Source: Ulota crispa
Taxonomy: Eukaryota; Streptophyta; Bryopsida; Orthotrichales; Orthotrichaceae
Reading direction: 5' to 3'
Assembly: GCA_963920765.1 (NCBI GenBank)
Contig: OY987245.1
Span: forward strand, 25,126,727-25,190,726
DNA length: 64,000 nucleotides
Below are positions 34,790 to 46,313 of this stretch, in pieces. The position numbers and the translations under genes are program-made. Position 1 is the first letter of the stretch; the number at the start of each line of letters is the position of its first letter. Below the pieces are notes generated by a model. The model saw nothing but the letters and a program-made list of their open reading frames with translations. It was not told the DNA's origin and did no database searches.

Positions 34790-36875
34790 ACAGTGCAAAA
34801 TTCATTACTTGATAACATTAGGATCCTCATGTGTACCACTATCGCTTCCTTTGCCACGTTCATATGTGGACGCATCTCCAATTGTCAGCCTCCTCTTTGC
34901 ACAAGTCTAAGAAGCTGGCCCATCAGCATTCAAAATGGAATCCATGACATGGGAGTCTTGCAGAGCTTGAAGGATCCTTGTTGTCCCTAGAGAATGTACT
35001 TCCAACAATTAGTCAAGTGCTTGACTCACATATCTTGGTTGGTGCATGGTATCAAGATACGCCTGAGACATTGATAGATTGTAGTTATTTGAATCAACGT
35101 CAACGTCCTTGTTACCCTCAAAATTCCAATGATGCCCTTCTGGGTGAGGACCCCACTTGAGGATTGATGAATACTTATCATAATATCCTCCAAGGCATTG
35201 ATAGAAAAATGCCCTCTTCCCTTTGTATGTAGAGCCTCTTCCCATAATCCTTGGTGCAACTTCTACGGTTTCAGCAGGATCAGTTTTCCAATTCAATTGT
35301 GTGATATTTCTTCCCTTCTCCAAATCATGTTGGACCAATCACCAACTCCAAATCATGTTGGACCAATCACCAACTCCAAATCAAGTCTTTATCCCATAAT
35401 ACTGCATCTAGTGTTATGTCAGGATTGTGTTCCCAAGAAATTGGCATGTACATCATGAGATTGAACATGGCGTACAAACCTTCATAGAATGGAGTTGAGC
35501 AAAGAATGCAATGACGTCTAATCAAGCATTGCGCAATAAGACACTAAGGGTGGTAGACGTGGGGACATGTTCCAAGCGCCCAACCACCTTCTGGTCCAAA
35601 CTGATATTGGCAAATGGCGCATTTCTCAGCAACCTTGATAAAAGAAGTAGGACTTGCCCAAAGCAACATCCGGTCCTTTGGGTCCTCATGGCACATCTGG
35701 TTTTTGTAATCCCAGCCATTTTGTGCCCAATCTATTACATTTAATTATTCTTGATCCACCATGGCCATGTCATTTGGGAACATGTCTTCCAGTAATGCCC
35801 AAGAAGTTATCCCATTTTCTTGTTTTGGACTTTTGGCATGAAAGTTCCTAGCAACTTTAGCCAATTTTGTGCCAATTTGATTAGAATGGTCCACAGTTAG
35901 AATGCAAGCAACCTTCCAATGGCATAGCATTCTCACAATCTCCTCCAAACACTTTCTCACCAATCCATTATCCTCAAGAAGTTCTTTTTCCTTGGCTGAC
36001 GGTAGCAAATGCTCAACTATTAGATAAGAGAGAGAGTCTTGTGTGCCATGTAGAACACCTAGGTCATTTGCAGTGTTTGTCACAACAGTCAAGGTAGCAT
36101 CGCTTGGAATCAATGGAGCATGTCTAGTACGCTTTGAAGGTGGAGAACAATGAGCAATGTGGCAAGTCAAGTCACCTACAATCTTCTCCAAATGTAGTGG
36201 ATTGTGTTCAACAAATGTGTCGTCCATGTCAGCCAAACTAACAACATTGCGTTCTATCTCTTTGAGGCATTGTGGCTCTACAAACTATTGTGAAAAGAGG
36301 TAATTCTTGTGTTCACACTCTAATTGCAATCTACTCATGTCACTTTGTAAAGTGGCAATAATGGCATCCTTTGTCTTTAGGAGATCTAGGGCCTCTACTA
36401 TAATAATCTAGTCCCTAGTTGGATGTAATTGGGATTGCTGAGGAGGTCCATGCGTAGTTGGTTTTGCCATCATGTCTTTGTCATGGCTGAAATCATTGAT
36501 ATGGCTTGCATTTAGCAGGAGTAGAACTAACACATGCAATGCCATTGCAATTGATTTCAATTTATCACAATTGATTGAATGTTGCATTGTTGCCAACGAG
36601 AGGTTCTACTGTCCTTGCGAGGTTGGTCTTGATGTAATTTTCCCACTAGGAGATGCGGCAGGAACTACACTTGGAGTTGTAGCAGGAATTACAATAGGAA
36701 CTACAATAGGAACTACATCAAGACCAGGGGTTGCTTGAACAATTTGTCTTGTCCTAGGAATATGCAAACCATTAGAATCATCATCCTTTTCTGATTCATC
36801 AGTACCCTTTTCAGCCGGCTCTTGAATATTTGGATTACCTTGAACAACTTCAAGTCCATTGTGCGGAAAAGTCAA
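34790..36875 (-). pseudogene. Coiled-coil/RING-finger pseudogene, separate locus
   Basis: One minus-strand frame runs from 36875 to about 35380 with only a few stops. It has a short hydrophobic VPIV/VVP repeat (36640-36730), a heptad helix (TLQSDMSRLQLECEHK, about 36310-36360), an open 163-codon block (36236-35745) and then a RING finger: CAICQYQFGPEGGWALGTCP, HVYHP, stop, CL, RRHCILC (35621-35490). This is the C-x2-C...C-P-H...H-P-x-C...C-x2-C pattern. After the RING, KDLIWSW matches KDLCWMW in the 13.8-16.3 kb copy, and KVACIL matches KLACIM. A 28-bp tandem duplication at 35318-35373 then shifts the frame; the tail continues at 35338-35009. It lacks the N-terminal FKKRL block, and no GACGG cluster is nearby. 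Confidence 0.65.
35318..35373. repeat. 28-bp tandem duplication inside the RING pseudogene
   Basis: CTCCAAATCATGTTGGACCA followed by ATCACCAA occurs twice in a row without mismatch, with a third partial start after it. Twenty-eight is not a multiple of three, so it shifts the frame after the RING domain. The lack of mismatches means the duplication is recent. Confidence 0.85.
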
Positions 36876-37963
36876 AACACCAAACGGTATGGAATAATTC
36901 TCTCAGACAATGCTATTTTGCAAGCATAGAGCGGCAATTGGCAAGCAGGGATTTTTGATTTTAGGATTTTTTCTTAAGAGTTTGGGAAAAAATAGTGCTG
37001 AAACAAAAGGCAACAAAAATTTGCAAATAAATATCAACTAAAAAATACAAATTTAAGAAAAAAAATTTGTCATCTCCTAAGACCATGCAGAGTGACTACC
37101 CTATCACCAAGTGTAAAGATGCAACAAAAATATAAAATTGTATTACCAACTTCCATTGGATGAAAACCATGTAGAACTAAGATTCTAAATTATGTTTGTA
37201 CTAGATATTTTTGATTTGAATAAGCCATGATTTCCTTAAAGAACATAGCACAATTAAGACAAAAGATCACAATTATTGACATGAAATGTGATTTTGTTAT
37301 TTCCAATAGAAATATCAAGACAAAAATGTTAGTGTTTGATTACAAGTAAAGGATGAATCATTACTTGAGACAATCACTGCATCCCTTGTAAAATATTTAT
37401 GTAATGAGATAATCCATGTATGTGGCTTGATAAAGTGAAATAGTAAGAAGAGATATTAAAAAAACAAGAAGAGGCAATCAACCATAATGCTTGATTGAGT
37501 TAGAGAGTGCAAAAAGAATCAAAATACAATTAATACAAAGTAAAGAAGATTGGATTGAAAATGGTCAATTGTAAGCAATGACAAACAATTGCTGAAGCAA
37601 AAGTATGGTGGCACAATAATGTATCCGCATCAAAAAATGGTAAAAATATATTTATGGATTTGAGATACACACAAAGTTGCATTTGAAGCATCTATAATGA
37701 TCTTGTACTTCTAATGCTACAAAATGGTACTAGTGCATACACATTGCACTAGTTCACTTAGCAAAAAGGTAATGCCAAGCACAACTACAAAGGACCTAGG
37801 CAAAGCAACACACACTTAACCTCTAAAAAGCTAAATGTGGGGGCGTGGATGAAGATGAAGATGTCTATATCAAGGTCTAGAGAGCAAATCATCAAGAGTA
37901 GAAAGTATAGGTGCTTACAATGAGCAAATTGTCCACGTTTTCCAAGGGCTTGGGAAACCATGC
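36876..37963. other. AT-rich spacer, nothing recognised
   Basis: No coding frame, tandem repeat or paired inverted repeat was recognised. Confidence 0.45.
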
Positions 37964-38396
37964 TCATAAAATATGGGCATGTACACTCAAGGAGGACCTA
38001 ATGGATATTAGATAGTTCTCAACCTTAGAGTTGGACTTTGAATCCAAAAATACAATACAACCAAAACCAAGATGTGGTACAAGGGTAATTTTCTTCACAT
38101 GTCCTTGAATCATGCATCCAAAAGCACAATTATTGGATTGCTTTGTTGTTGGACCCTTCAAGTTTCATCCAGCAGGCTTACCTACTCTAACCTTAGGATA
38201 CTCATCCGCAAAAGGAGGTATTGGATGTTGACTAATGCTGACTGCACCTGATGACTCACCAAACAAGCAGCAAGGTGAAATTTCTTGCTTTTGAAGAACT
38301 TGACAGCTTACAAGCTCAAGGTGGAGGATCTCCTTTGTGCTCAAATTTGTCCCTCGCTTTATAGGCTAGATCTCAAGAACATGAGGCCTTGATACC
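37964..38396 (-). other. Possible remnant of a copia-type leader with an unidentified frame
   Basis: On the minus strand, near 38396, TGGTATCAAGGCCTCATG resembles the initiator-methionine-tRNA primer-binding site of Ty1/copia elements (TGGTATCAGAGC). A G-rich leader-like sequence (AAGCGAGGGACAAATTTGAG) follows. A 65-codon frame (38161-37964, containing CIVFLDSKSNSKVENYLISI) lies downstream. I do not recognise it as gag, integrase or reverse transcriptase, and no terminal repeat ends next to the site. Confidence 0.25.
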
Positions 38397-38398
38397 AC

Positions 38399-41300
38399 TC
38401 ATTTACACTTGTTGTCTTTCACACAGTGGTTGATGTCATTGTTGCAAAAGTAGAAGTGCATAGTGTCAACTCTATTCTTTTTGTACACCTCCATACTACC
38501 AGTGTAGGTTGGTGTAGGAGTAGTATAACCACCTTGTACAATACTTGCCGTGCATTTTTTCTTGGTGCCAACTTGTTGAGCAAAGCAAGCTTTTGCAAAG
38601 GTGATGGGGAGTCTAGCAATGTGCCACATAGTCTCATCGCAAGCACTCTCATGTACACTATTAATATGAGCTAGATTAGGGTTAACAAGAGGAGAAGAAG
38701 TCAACCCTTGGACAATTCCAACATTCTCTTCATGATTGTTACAAGATGGTAAGTCCTCATCAATTGGAGATAAGATTGCACCTTGCACTTGACAAGTACA
38801 ACCGCCAATATCAACTCGTGGACGGGAGAAATTCACCTTATCTAGATGATGTGACTCCATCTCTGATCCCAAAGAAATAGATGCTTTGTGCTTAAGTGAG
38901 CCAAAGACCTCTTCACCTTCCAAGTGCAATTGGCGTGTACAATAATCATCAGCACTAGGCATTTGACATACAGCAGTAGTGAGCTTTGCTGGATCACCAA
39001 AGTGCAAAGCAAGACGATGTGTTGCACAAATGCACAACTCTTCTTTCCTTGGACCATGTCCTCCAACTTCACCTTGAAGGAAACGATGGCATTAAACCAC
39101 TTGCATAAACGCACAAACAAAATCATCCACAGTGGCAACATAGAGATCATTCTCATGATTGGTGGATTGCTACTTTCACTTGTTATGCATTGATTTTGCA
39201 AGGTTGCAAGAGGGCATTTTTGCACGCTTTGGATCACTTAAGCCCTAAAAAAATACAATAATTTCAATCAAAATAATATAAATAAAAGATCCCAAACATG
39301 AGAGGAACAACTATTTTGCAAAATGTTTTGCACCAAATTTACTAAGATGTAGAGGAATAATACAATTAGTAAAACAAGACTTACCAAAAGCATGAAATCA
39401 CCCCATTGACGGTAGCAAAAATGCCAAAAGGCTAGCCACAGCTCAAGGCGCTCAATACTTGTTGAAGTTGCTGCTCCAAAGGAATGCCACCATGCCCAAA
39501 TTGCAAGATACTTTGTCTCATCTTCATCCATTGACTTGGCATTTTTATACTACTTGCATAGCATGCAATGATGGTTTTGCAAGTCTAGTTGGATATCTAC
39601 TTTCATATGCTTCTCTAGAGACTGTACCCAATAGAAATGACATGTACGTTTGCGGTTTGGCATGGAAATAGAAGCATTGCCATTGCCATATATAGACTGC
39701 ACTACCTTCCAATTGGCTTGAGCACCGTCAACCATAAAACCCTTAAATGTAGGTGCCATCATGCCATGCTTGCTGCAGACTTTGTTCAAATTATCCCAAA
39801 ATAGCCTCTAGGCAGAAGCATCTTTTGATTGCATGTCACAAACATCAATTGATAGAATTTTGCAGTAAATAGAGTCATAAATGTGGCAAGCCATGTTTGC
39901 CCAATGTTTAATACGCTTGATGTGGTCAAACATAACCCAGGCATCTTGAAGATCACCACCACTTTGCATTCGATGAACAAGGTCAATGCCACTAGCTGGT
40001 TTTGTCTCTGACATCTTGAACAAGAAAACCTTGTCTTTGTCAATGCCTTGTCTAGGGAACTTGTTGTCTTGCACAAATGCCCACTTGTTGCAACCTCTAA
40101 GTCTAGTAATGCTGTCCATGACACCATATCTACAAAAATAACAAAATGACACAACGTCATTTCTAATTTCTGGTGATGACATAGAACGACACTTCTCTAA
40201 TATTGGATGAAGATCATGATCATTCAAAACTTTAGGTATAGCGCCTTCTGACGCAAGTAACAATTCACTAACAAGATCCTTATTGGCCTCCATAATGATT
40301 GAAGAAGTTGTTGCCAATGGAGTCCTCTGAACTTGCTCTTCAAGCAAAGAGCAAGTTCTATCTATCAAATTACAATCTTCTCTAAGCTTCATATGGTGAC
40401 TATGTGTACCAAAATGAGCACAAACATAGGACATTTGCTTGTCCCCAAGAATATAATAAATCTTAGCTGGACACTCACTAATACAAGTGGGAATTGTCTT
40501 ACAGATCTTGCAGACAACACTAGACCCAACCGGAGTAAACTCACTTGTTGTGAAAGCAAGCGCAAAAGAACCCTCCCACTCAAATTTTGTTCACAAGACA
40601 GAAACAAAGGGCATGATCTAAACATGCACAATTCCTATAAGTGCACTATAAGTGACCCATACAAAAAGATGACCTAAACTTCAAATTAGCAGGGTTCTTG
40701 ATGTTGTTGGTCATAGTCTTGGTCTAGAAATGACCATCATAGCGTTTATCCATTCCCCTCATCATATCAGACTATGTTTGTAACTAAAAAGAGGAGAGGG
40801 GAGGCAATTCAAAAACAACATCTCCATTGAAAGAGGCTGGAAGATACTCCATTGCACAATAGCAAATGGAATTGTAATCTAAAGTCCTAAACAGGCTGCG
40901 CGTACCTTTTGCAGAAGGAAAATGCTTCAAGAGCTCAAAAACACTTAAAGTTTTGTGAGGAACAACCAAAGATGCAGCAGAGCATCCTGGATTCATAGAG
41001 ATCTAAGAATCTTCTAGCACAAACTTCTCAATATTTTGAGATGGGCATTGGATAGGTAACAGAGAGTTACCAGCAGAATTGTCACTTAGCAACTGCACTA
41101 GTTTTTTGCCTAGTTCTACTTTGATAGAACAAAACAAATGTGTATCTCCAATTGAAATACTAAACTCAGCATGAGTAGCACAAACAAGAGGCATCTCTGG
41201 TTTTGTAGATGGAATTCCATTAACTCTGTATCTTCTTGGAGGAAGTGGCCACTGTTGGAATCTCACATTCTAGTGAGGGAGACAACCAACAAAATACAAA

Positions 41301-41563
41301 GCAACCCTAGTCAAAGGGTCACGCAACTCTTCATCAATGTGCATTGACTCTATTTTAATTGAGATATTTACAGCCAATCTAGAAGTAGGAGCAATCACAT
41401 AGCAACCATTCTCCACTAGAAATAGGAGCGGGACATCCAATTCATCACAATCAACAAGTGCCATGGACCTATGATGATCACAAACAACCAGACGCTCCAT
41501 CTTACAGAAACAATCAACAAGAAAAAATGCAAACATTGAAAGACAGTGTAAGACAAAATCCAA
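38399..41563 (-). pseudogene. Mutator-like (DDE) transposase with C-terminal zinc-binding region
   Basis: Blocks in order on the minus strand: an N-terminal region (41563-40784, one frame with two stops); a cysteine/histidine cluster C-x2-C, C-x3-C, C-x-H (CKICKTIPTCISEC, about 40450-40520); a core (40434-39808) with QRTPLATTSSIIMEANKDLV and AWVMFDHIKRIKHW; VCDMQSKD (first D, about 39835); FMVDGAQANW (second D, about 39730) followed by RTCHFYW (a C-x2-H-like element); and IERLELWLAFWHFCYRQWG (third acid, about 39420). An intron donor GTAAGT follows at about 39383, with the next exon beginning near 39240 (LSDPKRAKMPSC). The C-terminal part (39037-38399) has CDETMWHI...CFAQ...C...FYFC...C, possibly zinc-binding. 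The D-D-E order with a C-x2-H insert fits MULE transposases. Stops and an R/H-for-conserved exchange show decay. Confidence 0.7.
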
Positions 41564-41679
41564 AAGCTACGAGCAATGAGCCATGTGACACCAAAGAAGA
41601 CATGAATACAAGAATACTACACGTCTTATATCTTCTTTCTAAAGAAATTGAATTTCAAAATGATAGTGATGAGGCTTGA

Positions 41680-42019
41680 TGCATATTGTCTATTAAATCT
41701 AACAAATGGTGCTCTAGATGAAGGAGAGTAATATAGCTTGCTAGATTACAATTGTTATATAGGCATCTAAGATCAATCAAATCAAATGAAGCTAAAAATG
41801 ACTGCGCTTAAAAATAGAAGACCTATTAGATGATCACTGGTAGACACCGTTTAGTTAATCTAGCCTCTGCTCCTACAATAATTATTGTCAATAAGAAATA
41901 AAGACAACCTCCAAAAGCTTGTGCATTGATTGAAAGCTTCTCCAAAATCATGGAACAAAAGGATGCAATGTTAGCATATAACAAGCATCCTACAAGAGGC
42001 TTGGAATACTGGATAGAAA
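41680..42019. other. Spacer, nothing recognised
   Basis: AT-rich DNA upstream of the MULE-like pseudogene. No terminal inverted repeat could be identified. Confidence 0.4.
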
Positions 42020-42322
42020 TTGGTAGTAATGGATTTAGTTGTGAGGTTTACGGAACGAGAAGACGGCAATGTGAGTAGGAGAACTAAGAGGCATTCTAGA
42101 CTTAGGTTTAGTAGTCCAAAGTCTCTCAAACAAGCGCGTTTGCAAAGGAAAGCATTGAGAGGTGAATGTAATGATTTGCTTGTAGTTGGGAGGAATTTGG
42201 ACTTCTCTTTGGACTTTCTTGCAGATTCAGGCACTCTAGAACTAAATTATAAAAGGCGTACTAAGTTTAAGTACTTGAATACCATGAGCAAAAGTGACGC
42301 AAAGTTACAAACACTGGAATAG
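42020..42322 (+). CDS. Unidentified 100-codon open frame
   Basis: It is open from ATG to TAG and codes for a basic protein rich in K, R and L (KRHSRLRFSS, KQARLQRKALRG, ELNYKRRTKFKYL). I recognise no family. It may be an exon of an older gene or a chance frame. The composition is less repetitive than the neighbouring minisatellites. Confidence 0.2.
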   Translation: MVVMDLVVRFTEREDGNVSRRTKRHSRLRFSSPKSLKQARLQRKALRGECNDLLVVGRNLDFSLDFLADSGTLELNYKRRTKFKYLNTMSKSDAKLQTLE

Positions 42323-43020
42323 TTTCAAGTGGTCAACTTGGACAAACAAGACAGCTTTGTTAAAATTATTGTAAATTTCCGTATCTTGTATAATGTTTCA
42401 CTTCAGTTATGATTATATTGTCCACGTAGCATCAACAACATGGCTGCCTCTAGATTAGGTTCATATTTGATTGAGTAAATAGATATTTCATTCTAATATA
42501 GTTGCGTGCAAATATTGTTGCAAGCGTTGTATTGTTCATGAGATGATCATTTGACGTTTAGATGAAGACCCTACATCAAATGTATGGAAATTATTCAGGG
42601 ATAACTACATTTTATCATTATCCCTAATCCTTAGATTTTTGGATGTTTCTATAATGATAAGAAAGAAACAATTCCTCTATATGCTAAATATGATACAATA
42701 TTTTTTTGAGGATATTAAAATTGTGTACTAAATTTGTAAATGCATCAGCAATTCCTTTCATTAACAATTCAAGTTGATGCAATTATTTAGTGAAGATCTG
42801 AATAAAATGAACTAGGACAATTTTTTCCCTTGAAAGCGCACAATGACAAGATCCCCTAAGGCTAGGGTTTGTGACTCCTAATTTCATGGACTCCTTGCCT
42901 CATTTCACCTCCTTGCTTCATTTCTCCTCCCTTGAGAGGCATCATTATGGTTTGGTTTCTTGGGTTGGATTACTGTAACAATTCTTCTAGTGTCAAGCAT
43001 CTGCAAGAGAGGCATGTCCG

Positions 43021-43270
43021 TGGATCTGGTTTTTGAATGGTTTAGGGTTTTTGTAGAGCGCATGATTTTTAATTTGGCTTTTGAGTGCTAAAGCGGATTA
43101 TTGTGGAGCGTGTGATTCTTGATCTAGTTTCTAAGTGTTGGTGCAAATTTTTGTAGAACGCGTGATTTTCCATCTGGTTTCTAAGTGTTGGTGTGGATTT
43201 TTGTGGAGCGCGTGATTCTTGATTTGGTTTTTGAGTGTTGGTGCGGATTTTTGTGGAGCGGTGTGATTAG
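43021..43270 (+). repeat. Exact 50-bp tandem repeat, 5 units
   Basis: TTGTGGAGCGCGTGATTCTT recurs at 43051, 43101, 43151, 43201 and 43251, each time at exactly 50 bases, followed by GATTTGGTTTTTGAGTGTTGGTGCGGATT. Substitutions accumulate without any indel except in the last unit. No coding function is seen; the period is not a multiple of three. Confidence 0.85.
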
Positions 43271-43369
43271 AGTAGAGGTGCGCCATATCTGCAAAAGCTT
43301 TCCGTTGTTGATACCACGCTCATCAAGATAGTTCATCAATTGTTCTTTTTCTTCTTTAAGTTTTGTTCA

Positions 43370-45600
43370 ATGCCCAGCGTGAATTGCGTGAGCATTTGGC
43401 ATTGACATAGATGAAAAATCTAGTGAGGCATTGAAAAAAATTCTTTATTTGCTTGATTAAGAAGTAATTGAACTAGCAATTGGCCGCGCGTAGATAGAAT
43501 TCTGAAAGCAAGGGTTTGGGTCCATGTAGAGGAAGCTAATGTATTTTACTAAAGATTTGGAGTTTCTGCCAATGCTCGGGTGGTTTAGATGGTCTGCTTA
43601 GTGCCAACAAGCTTGATTTTCATTTGTGGGGCATTGTCATGATTTAACCCAGGCTACAAGTTTTGGTTACATTTGGGTGTGGTGCCAAGAGTGGAGCCTT
43701 GCAACTCGGCTAAACAATGTACCTTTTTTTTGGTGTTATCACAAATTTTGTCTGTCCTTACTAGACAATTAGTGACCATCTCTGCTATGGATGTGATGAA
43801 ATTTTCTGACGTTATGACAAGGTTTGCGTCAATATTGACCGCTTTGGCATTTTCAAGATTCTATCTAGAGTACTTCACTGTTATTAAAGAATGGCAATCT
43901 TAGAAAGTTGGCTTTGGATGTTGGCTCATGTTGCACAATTTTAGTTGTTTATAGGTCTATTTGAATGTTGTAATTTGGATTGCTGCAACTTGTTTGCGAG
44001 TTGCTGGACCTCAGGATTTGCATGAGAATCACATTACACGCATCTTTAATGATGCTTTTGTGCTTGCAATTTGTTGAAATTTTGCCCAATGCCTTGGTGC
44101 AATATTTTGAGCCAGAGGCACCAATGAGGTGTTTGACTAGGGCTAAGGCATTGACATTATTGGGTGTTATCTCCAAGTTTTGGTTACAAATGTGTGTATT
44201 GGCAAGGTTATTGGCTTTTAAGAAGGTGCAAGTAGAGCATGACATTGTGAGCGAGCGTCTGACAAGATGTCACATTTCTTTACTTGCTACAATCATATCA
44301 ATGCCCCACATCAACAAGTCTTGCTCAAAGGCACCAACGATGTTTGTTAGCTAGGATGGGGCATTCAACTTGTATTGCTCAAGAGCTGCATTATTGCTAC
44401 CTATATATGCAACTTAGCAACTTAGGTAGTTTCTAGCAATAGCAAGGAGTCTAGGGCACATCAAGTAATGGGTCACTTAGATTGGTTGATTGCGCCTTCT
44501 TGTCCCTTCTGTCAATGCCTCGGCCAATCAATGGTAGCCATTGGCATCGACAATGTGCTTTTTGGGTGGGTAGGGCATTGAATTATTTGTAGTTTCAAGC
44601 CCGTTCATCTGCTCCAAGCCTAAGAATGACAAGGATTTGCAAACAAGAGTGCACCGCAGCAGCAAAGACTGCAAAGGCAAGGTCTTGGAGGTAAAAAAAG
44701 CCTCATCCATCTCTTATTTTGATATTTTCTCAATACCACGTTGTGTTTTGAGCAACCCTCAAGTGCCAACAATTAGTTTTTTAACAAGCACGGCATTGAG
44801 AGCATGCCATTGATAAGCTTTGTCTTAAAGTTTTAGACTTTTTCAAATTGTGCACAGGGTGGAGCTGTATGTTGCAAAGGCAAATACAAGTGGGCAAGTT
44901 GCAATTGAGGTTGTCTTTGATTTAATTCATGCGTGTATTTCTTGCTATACCTCGCGTCCCCTTGAATTGGCTAGCGGCACTGATGAGGTACTGACAAGCA
45001 TCAAGGGCATTGGCAATTTTACTTTAAAAACATACTATTTGAGATTTTCAAGGTCACAGTTGGGTTACAATTAGGTCCATGTTGAGAGTCTTGAGTTCTA
45101 CAAGTAGGGCTTTGATTGCTATAGCAATGATTGCAAAGGGAATCATGTGTGCAACTAGCTGGAAGGGATGGAACAGTCTGCATGCAAACGACAAGGAAAG
45201 TCTTTTAGCTGTAGTTCTCATATATTTTCTTCAATCCTCCACCCCATCCAGGGCAAGACTTGGACGTTGACGAGCTGCTTTTATAGCAGCGGGGCACTGG
45301 CTAGTTTGATGGTTTTCATTAAAACTCATTTTGAGCTCAAAGAAGACACTGGTGACTGAGCGCCCTCTGTGCTCATTCTGTGTTTGCAAGTAGAACATCA
45401 ACTAATGAATGTTGTGTTTGGAAAGAGAATCTTGCTTGTTTCCGGCTCATAAGCAGGGGAAATTCTTAAAACAAGCTACGAAGTACTTCTTCAAGCTACA
45501 GCTGTAATATTTCATTGTCAATGCCCCCTTGTAGAGGGTACTTGCTTTGGACACCGCTAAGCTACACTAATCATAGCGAGGCATTGGGCAGATTTGAGTC
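43370..45600. repeat. Region rich in inverted CAATGCC/GGCATTG motifs
   Basis: GGCATTG occurs near 43397, 43428, 43633, 44147, 44573, 44789, 45006 and 45583. The complement CAATGCC occurs near 43371, 44087, 44298, 44512 and 45521. Thirteen or so copies of a 7-mer in 2.2 kb is far above chance. No gene is recognised. It may be a non-autonomous element whose subterminal motif differs from GACGG. Confidence 0.4.
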
Positions 45601-46313
45601 TTTTTGCAATTTTTAGATGCAAGATTGCAGGTGCTTATAATGAATGAGCGCCATTTTAGATCATGATGTGCATTGGACTGGTCTTCAGACATAACTTTCA
45701 AGCTCATGGGATTATTACTAGTTCTAAATTACAAGATTTTCAACAATCATCCGGATGCTCCACTGTGTTATGAACACCCTTTTGGTACCAACAACCTTGC
45801 TTGCGTCAGGCGGGGCTTTAAGTTGAATCTATTGTTTTGTACAATATGCTTGTTTCAACTTGGTCAATAGCTCTATTTGATACTATCTTGATGTTGGTTA
45901 TGGTATTTTTATGGTGCTATTTACAAGAGTTGATATTAGTGGTACTTAGTAAAATGCAGTTGCTATACACAACTCTTGGCTTCTTAGAGTTTTCATATGA
46001 GTATTCAACCATGTAATCCTAACATTTTGTCTTTATGATTTAGCATATTGGTTGGCTTTTAATGTTAATATTTTGTTGAAACCAAGCTTATTTGCTTTGA
46101 CAAAACAAAGAGCAACATAACCTTTTCACCACAACATTACAATGGTTTGCTTCATATTTTCAAACACATTGCTTTTGTCAACTCTGATTTTTGAAATTTA
46201 CAACCAAGAAATATTGTTCTAGGGTTGAAATAGGTGTGTTTCACTGTTTTAGTATGAATGCTTAAGAATGTTGAATTTGATCTAATGTTATTGAGCAGAG
46301 CTTGAAGAGCAAC

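Noticed and set aside
43673..45359. Series of 60-120 codon frames at 43.7-45.4 kb
   Set aside because: The frames overlap on opposite strands, lack recognisable motifs and lie in motif-repeat DNA.
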